From the NCBI RefSeq assembly GCF_009801115.1, contig NZ_VTOL01000008.1:310001-374000 (forward strand): a DNA stretch of 64,000 nt. The letters are read 5' to 3'. The notes beneath the pieces are model-generated. The model did no database searches and had not been told where the DNA came from. It worked only from the letters and a program-made list of their open reading frames with translations. Below, in pieces: positions 61,427 through 64,000 of the stretch (the stretch's first letter is position 1; each line of letters begins with the position of its first letter). A program made the translations under genes and the position numbers. Source of the stretch: Dyadobacter sp. 3J3. Its GTDB lineage: Bacteria > Bacteroidota > Bacteroidia > Cytophagales > Spirosomataceae.

Positions 61427-64000
61427 TTACTTTTTGGTTACCCTGATTGATATACGGCGGTTTTCTGCTCTTCCTTTATCGGTGTCATTTGAAGCAACAG
61501 GATGTTCTTCGCCATAACCTTCTGCTTCCAGACGTGATTTGTCGATACCCAAATCTTCCAGTGATTTTTTGACTGATTGAGCTCTTTCGCTGGAAAGTTT
61601 CAAATTTGCAGCTGCATCGCCAGTATTATCAGTATATCCACCCAGTTTAATTTTAACATCAGGATACGCTTTTAATATTTCAGCAACATTTTCAAGCTGT
61701 TCCTTCGACTTTGGTTCAAGTTTATCACTTCCGGTTTTAAACAATAAACGGTCAAAATCAAACCACGTTTCCTTATCCACTTTTTTATCAGATTTGATAA
61801 AATCCAGTAAAGCCGCTTCAACAGGATTTCCGGAAGCAGCGATATTTAACTTCATTCCGTTTAAATCAAGCACAGTAGTCTCTACTTCTGTTATTGGCAT
61901 TTCGATAATTTCCTCTTCCACTACTTCAACACCAGCAGGGATAACGGCAATATGTGGTGCAATTACCAGGGAAACAATGGACATCAATTTGATCAGAATG
62001 TTCATAGACGGGCCCGAAGTATCTTTAAAAGGATCACCCACAGTATCGCCCGTTACAGCAGCTTTATGTGGATCTGAACCTTTATAATATGTTTTACCAT
62101 TAATAACGGCTCCTTTTTCAAAAGATTTTTTGGCATTGTCCCAGGCACCACCTGCATTATTCATAAAAATACCCATCAAAACGCCGGATACCGTAACACC
62201 AGCCAGCGTTCCGCCAAGTACTTCCGGACCAAAAAGAAATCCGACAATAACAGGTACCAGCAAAGCAATTAGTCCCGGGGCTACCATTTCTCTTATGGAT
62301 GCTTCCGTAGAAATCGCTACACATTTGTCATACTCCGGTTTTGCAGTTCCTTCCATTATTCCCGGAATTTCCCGGAACTGTCGCCGTACTTCTTCCACCA
62401 TTTTCATAGCCGCCCGGCCTACCGCGGCAATAGCCAGAGAAGAAAATATGAACGGAATCATGGCCCCTACGAAAAGTCCGGCCAGTACATTGGCCTTGTA
62501 TATATCAATGGAGCTTATCCCAGCCACTCCACAAAATGCAGCAAAAAGAGCAAGCGAAGTAAGCGCAGCGGAAGCAATCGCAAAACCTTTTCCGGCAGCA
62601 GCCGTAGTATTCCCTACCGCGTCCAGAACATCAGTACGGCCACGAACCTCTTCTGGCAAATGGGCCATTTCAGCAATACCACCCGCATTATCCGCAATAG
62701 GACCGAAAGCATCAATAGCAAGCTGCATAGCGGTAGTCGCCATCATTCCGGCAGCCGCAATGGCCACACCATATAAACCTGCGAATTCATAACTGATAAA
62801 AATCCCGGCAGCTAAAACCAGCGTAGGAATAACGGTTGATTCCATTCCCACAGAAAGTCCACCGATAATATTGGTCGCATGACCTGTTGATGACTGATTG
62901 ACAATGGATTGAACAGGCCGTTTCCCCATAGCTGTGTAATATTCAGTCACGGTTGACATAATAGCACCGACAATGGATCCCAGCAAAATCGCGTAAAAAA
63001 CGTGCATGGAAGTGAATTCCACACCACGAATGGTAAGAGTTCCTTCTGGTAACATCCACATGGTCAAAGGATAACATGCAATTAATGTCAAAACAATAGA
63101 ACCCCAGTTTCCCCGGTTCAAAGCACCTTGTACATCACCATGATCGCCACTGATCCGAACAAAAAGCATACTGATAATGGATGCTATCAAACCAATACCT
63201 GCGATTACCATGGGCAATAAGATGGGTGATATTCCCCCAAAATTATCTGTTCCTTCGGCAATAATTTCTCTTCCTAAAACCATGGTTGCCAGAATCGTGG
63301 CCACATAAGAACCAAACAAATCGGCTCCCATACCCGCAACGTCACCCACATTATCTCCCACGTTATCAGCGATCGTTGCCGGGTTTCTTGGATCATCTTC
63401 GGGAATTCCTGCTTCCACCTTTCCCACTAAATCGGCTCCAACATCCGCGGCTTTTGTATAAATACCTCCACCCACACGTGCAAAAAGTGCAATAGATTCT
63501 GCCCCAAGAGAAAAACCAGCCAACACTTCAAGCACTTTCTCCATGCCAAGTCCGTTGACATCACTGCTATCTCCAACAAATACACTGTAAAGAATTATAA
63601 ACAAACCGCCCAATCCAATCACAGCCAAACTCGCAACCCCGATTCCCATCACGGAACCGCCGGTAAATGAAACTTCCAGCGCTTTGGTAAGACTTGTACG
63701 CGCAGCCTGAGTGGTCCGCACGTTGGATTTGGTAGCAATATTCATCCCAATATACCCGGCAAAAGCAGAGATGAAGGCACCTGCCAGAAAGGAGGCACCA
63801 ATAAAAACACTGGAATTTTCAACCAGTGTGCCGGAATAACCTAACAATATACTAACAATGATACCGAAGATAATCAGAACGCGCCATTCCGCTTTAAGAA
63901 ATGCAAGGGCACCGTCAGCGATTGCATCTGCGATTTCTTTCATGGTGCCATCACCGGCATCCTGCCTGATCACCCAACCTCTTTTAAAAAACATAACCAG
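61427..64000 (-). CDS. hppA: Membrane-bound pyrophosphatase with C-terminal OmpA domain (5' end outside window)
   Basis: The visible 857 residues lack only the N-terminus, since the frame is open to the window end. The first about 690 residues are a membrane pyrophosphatase that pumps H+ or Na+ using PPi. They contain FKRGWVIRQDAGDGTMKEIA, the DVGADLVGKVEAGIPEDDPR metal-PPi motif, DNVGDNVGDVAGMGADLFGS and GDTVGDPFKDTSGPSMNIL. The residue pattern GNTTAAAGKG has Ala where K+-independent pumps carry Lys, so K+-dependence is expected. After an acidic linker the last 110 residues are an OmpA domain (WFDFDRLLFKTGSDKLEPKS, GGYTDNTGDAAANLKLSSER, AENRRISI) with the Asp and Arg that bind peptidoglycan. 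The pump's C-terminus faces the periplasm, so the pump may be tied to the cell wall. Confidence 0.95.
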   Translation of the reverse strand: MVMFFKRGWVIRQDAGDGTMKEIADAIADGALAFLKAEWRVLIIFGIIVSILLGYSGTLVENSSVFIGASFLAGAFISAFAGYIGMNIATKSNVRTTQAARTSLTKALEVSFTGGSVMGIGVASLAVIGLGGLFIILYSVFVGDSSDVNGLGMEKVLEVLAGFSLGAESIALFARVGGGIYTKAADVGADLVGKVEAGIPEDDPRNPATIADNVGDNVGDVAGMGADLFGSYVATILATMVLGREIIAEGTDNFGGISPILLPMVIAGIGLIASIISMLFVRISGDHGDVQGALNRGNWGSIVLTLIACYPLTMWMLPEGTLTIRGVEFTSMHVFYAILLGSIVGAIMSTVTEYYTAMGKRPVQSIVNQSSTGHATNIIGGLSVGMESTVIPTLVLAAGIFISYEFAGLYGVAIAAAGMMATTAMQLAIDAFGPIADNAGGIAEMAHLPEEVRGRTDVLDAVGNTTAAAGKGFAIASAALTSLALFAAFCGVAGISSIDIYKANVLAGLFVGAMIPFIFSSLAIAAVGRAAMKMVEEVRRQFREIPGIMEGTAKPEYDKCVAISTEASIREMVAPGLIALLVPVIVGFLFGPEVLGGTLAGVTVSGVLMGIFMNNAGGAWDNAKKSFEKGAVINGKTYYKGSDPHKAAVTGDTVGDPFKDTSGPSMNILIKLMSIVSLVIAPHIAVIPAGVEVVEEEIIEMPITEVETTVLDLNGMKLNIAASGNPVEAALLDFIKSDKKVDKETWFDFDRLLFKTGSDKLEPKSKEQLENVAEILKAYPDVKIKLGGYTDNTGDAAANLKLSSERAQSVKKSLEDLGIDKSRLEAEGYGEEHPVASNDTDKGRAENRRISIRVTKK

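Noticed and set aside
62130..62792. A 220-codon plus-strand frame inside the pyrophosphatase gene.
   Set aside because: It is a shadow of the strongly conserved membrane pyrophosphatase on the other strand.
1..64000. CRISPR arrays, tRNA or rRNA genes, prophage and insertion sequences.
   Set aside because: No regularly spaced repeats, cloverleaf sequences, transposase or phage proteins were visible on either strand.

Overview
The window reads as a chromosomal stretch of a Bacteroidota bacterium of the order Cytophagales. Dyadobacter or a close relative is my best guess, but that is inference and no marker gene here settles it. The evidence is a SusC/SusD pair, a type IX secretion sorting domain, LytS/LytTR and AraC regulators, many lipoproteins, and promoters of the Bacteroidota form (TTG or TTTG, about 17 bases, then TAnnTTTG). 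I see no rRNA, tRNA, CRISPR array, insertion sequence or phage genes.

Layout. 1-2750: end of a short-chain dehydrogenase with a small membrane protein, then a broken DUF2341 gene and a secreted beta-propeller. 3076-4491: a GH125 alpha-mannosidase. 4544-5720: a short-chain dehydrogenase remnant beside a higBA toxin-antitoxin pair whose promoter and ribosome binding site look foreign. 6119-7725: a DUF417/RclC-type membrane protein divergent from an AraC regulator, with a 21-bp-spaced direct repeat between them. 7850-10120: a large FAD oxidoreductase that seems to have lost its ATG. 10316-15041: a giant secreted lipase/lectin gene killed by three lesions, and a lipoprotein gene. 15571-16615: two more gene remnants (epoxide hydrolase, LytTR regulator). 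16928-28228: msrA, a PD40 lipoprotein, a membrane MutS-like ATPase, a 44-residue membrane protein, an M28 peptidase, a Crp-like regulator with a hydrolase and an NmrA-type reductase, a RibD-like protein and an OmpA protein. 28377-32207: a 1276-residue AsmA-like protein. 32791-37749: small secreted proteins, a serine hydrolase, a TPR protein and a DUF2975-Xre pair with a repeated operator. 38036-38756: a HigA-like antitoxin running into a truncated AbiEii-like toxin, with a palindromic operator. 38847-51105: a TonB-linked receptor, a LytS/LytTR two-component pair, susCD and an M1 peptidase. 51136-51945: a sulfatase relic. 52678-55775: a GlxA-type regulator divergent from two SRPBCC proteins, and an orphan gene. 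55871-64000: a second M1 peptidase, an AraC regulator, a Tat-exported Gfo/Idh/MocA oxidoreductase, a small secreted protein, and a membrane pyrophosphatase fused to an OmpA domain.

How it fits together. The most coherent unit is 38847-51105: outer-membrane receptors, a sensor/regulator pair and a secreted M1 aminopeptidase, which fits regulated uptake of peptides better than of glycans because no glycoside hydrolase is attached. The most striking overall property is gene decay. At least seven genes are broken or reduced to remnants (733-1730, 4544-4714, 10316-14472, 15571-16344, 16492-16615, 38036-38440, 51136-51945), one more appears to have lost its start codon, and several lesions are single G:C to A:T changes. 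Nothing here is a clear unknown multi-gene system. The best leads are the pyrophosphatase-OmpA fusion, the membrane MutS-like ATPase, the AraC/DUF417 switch and the operator arrays.
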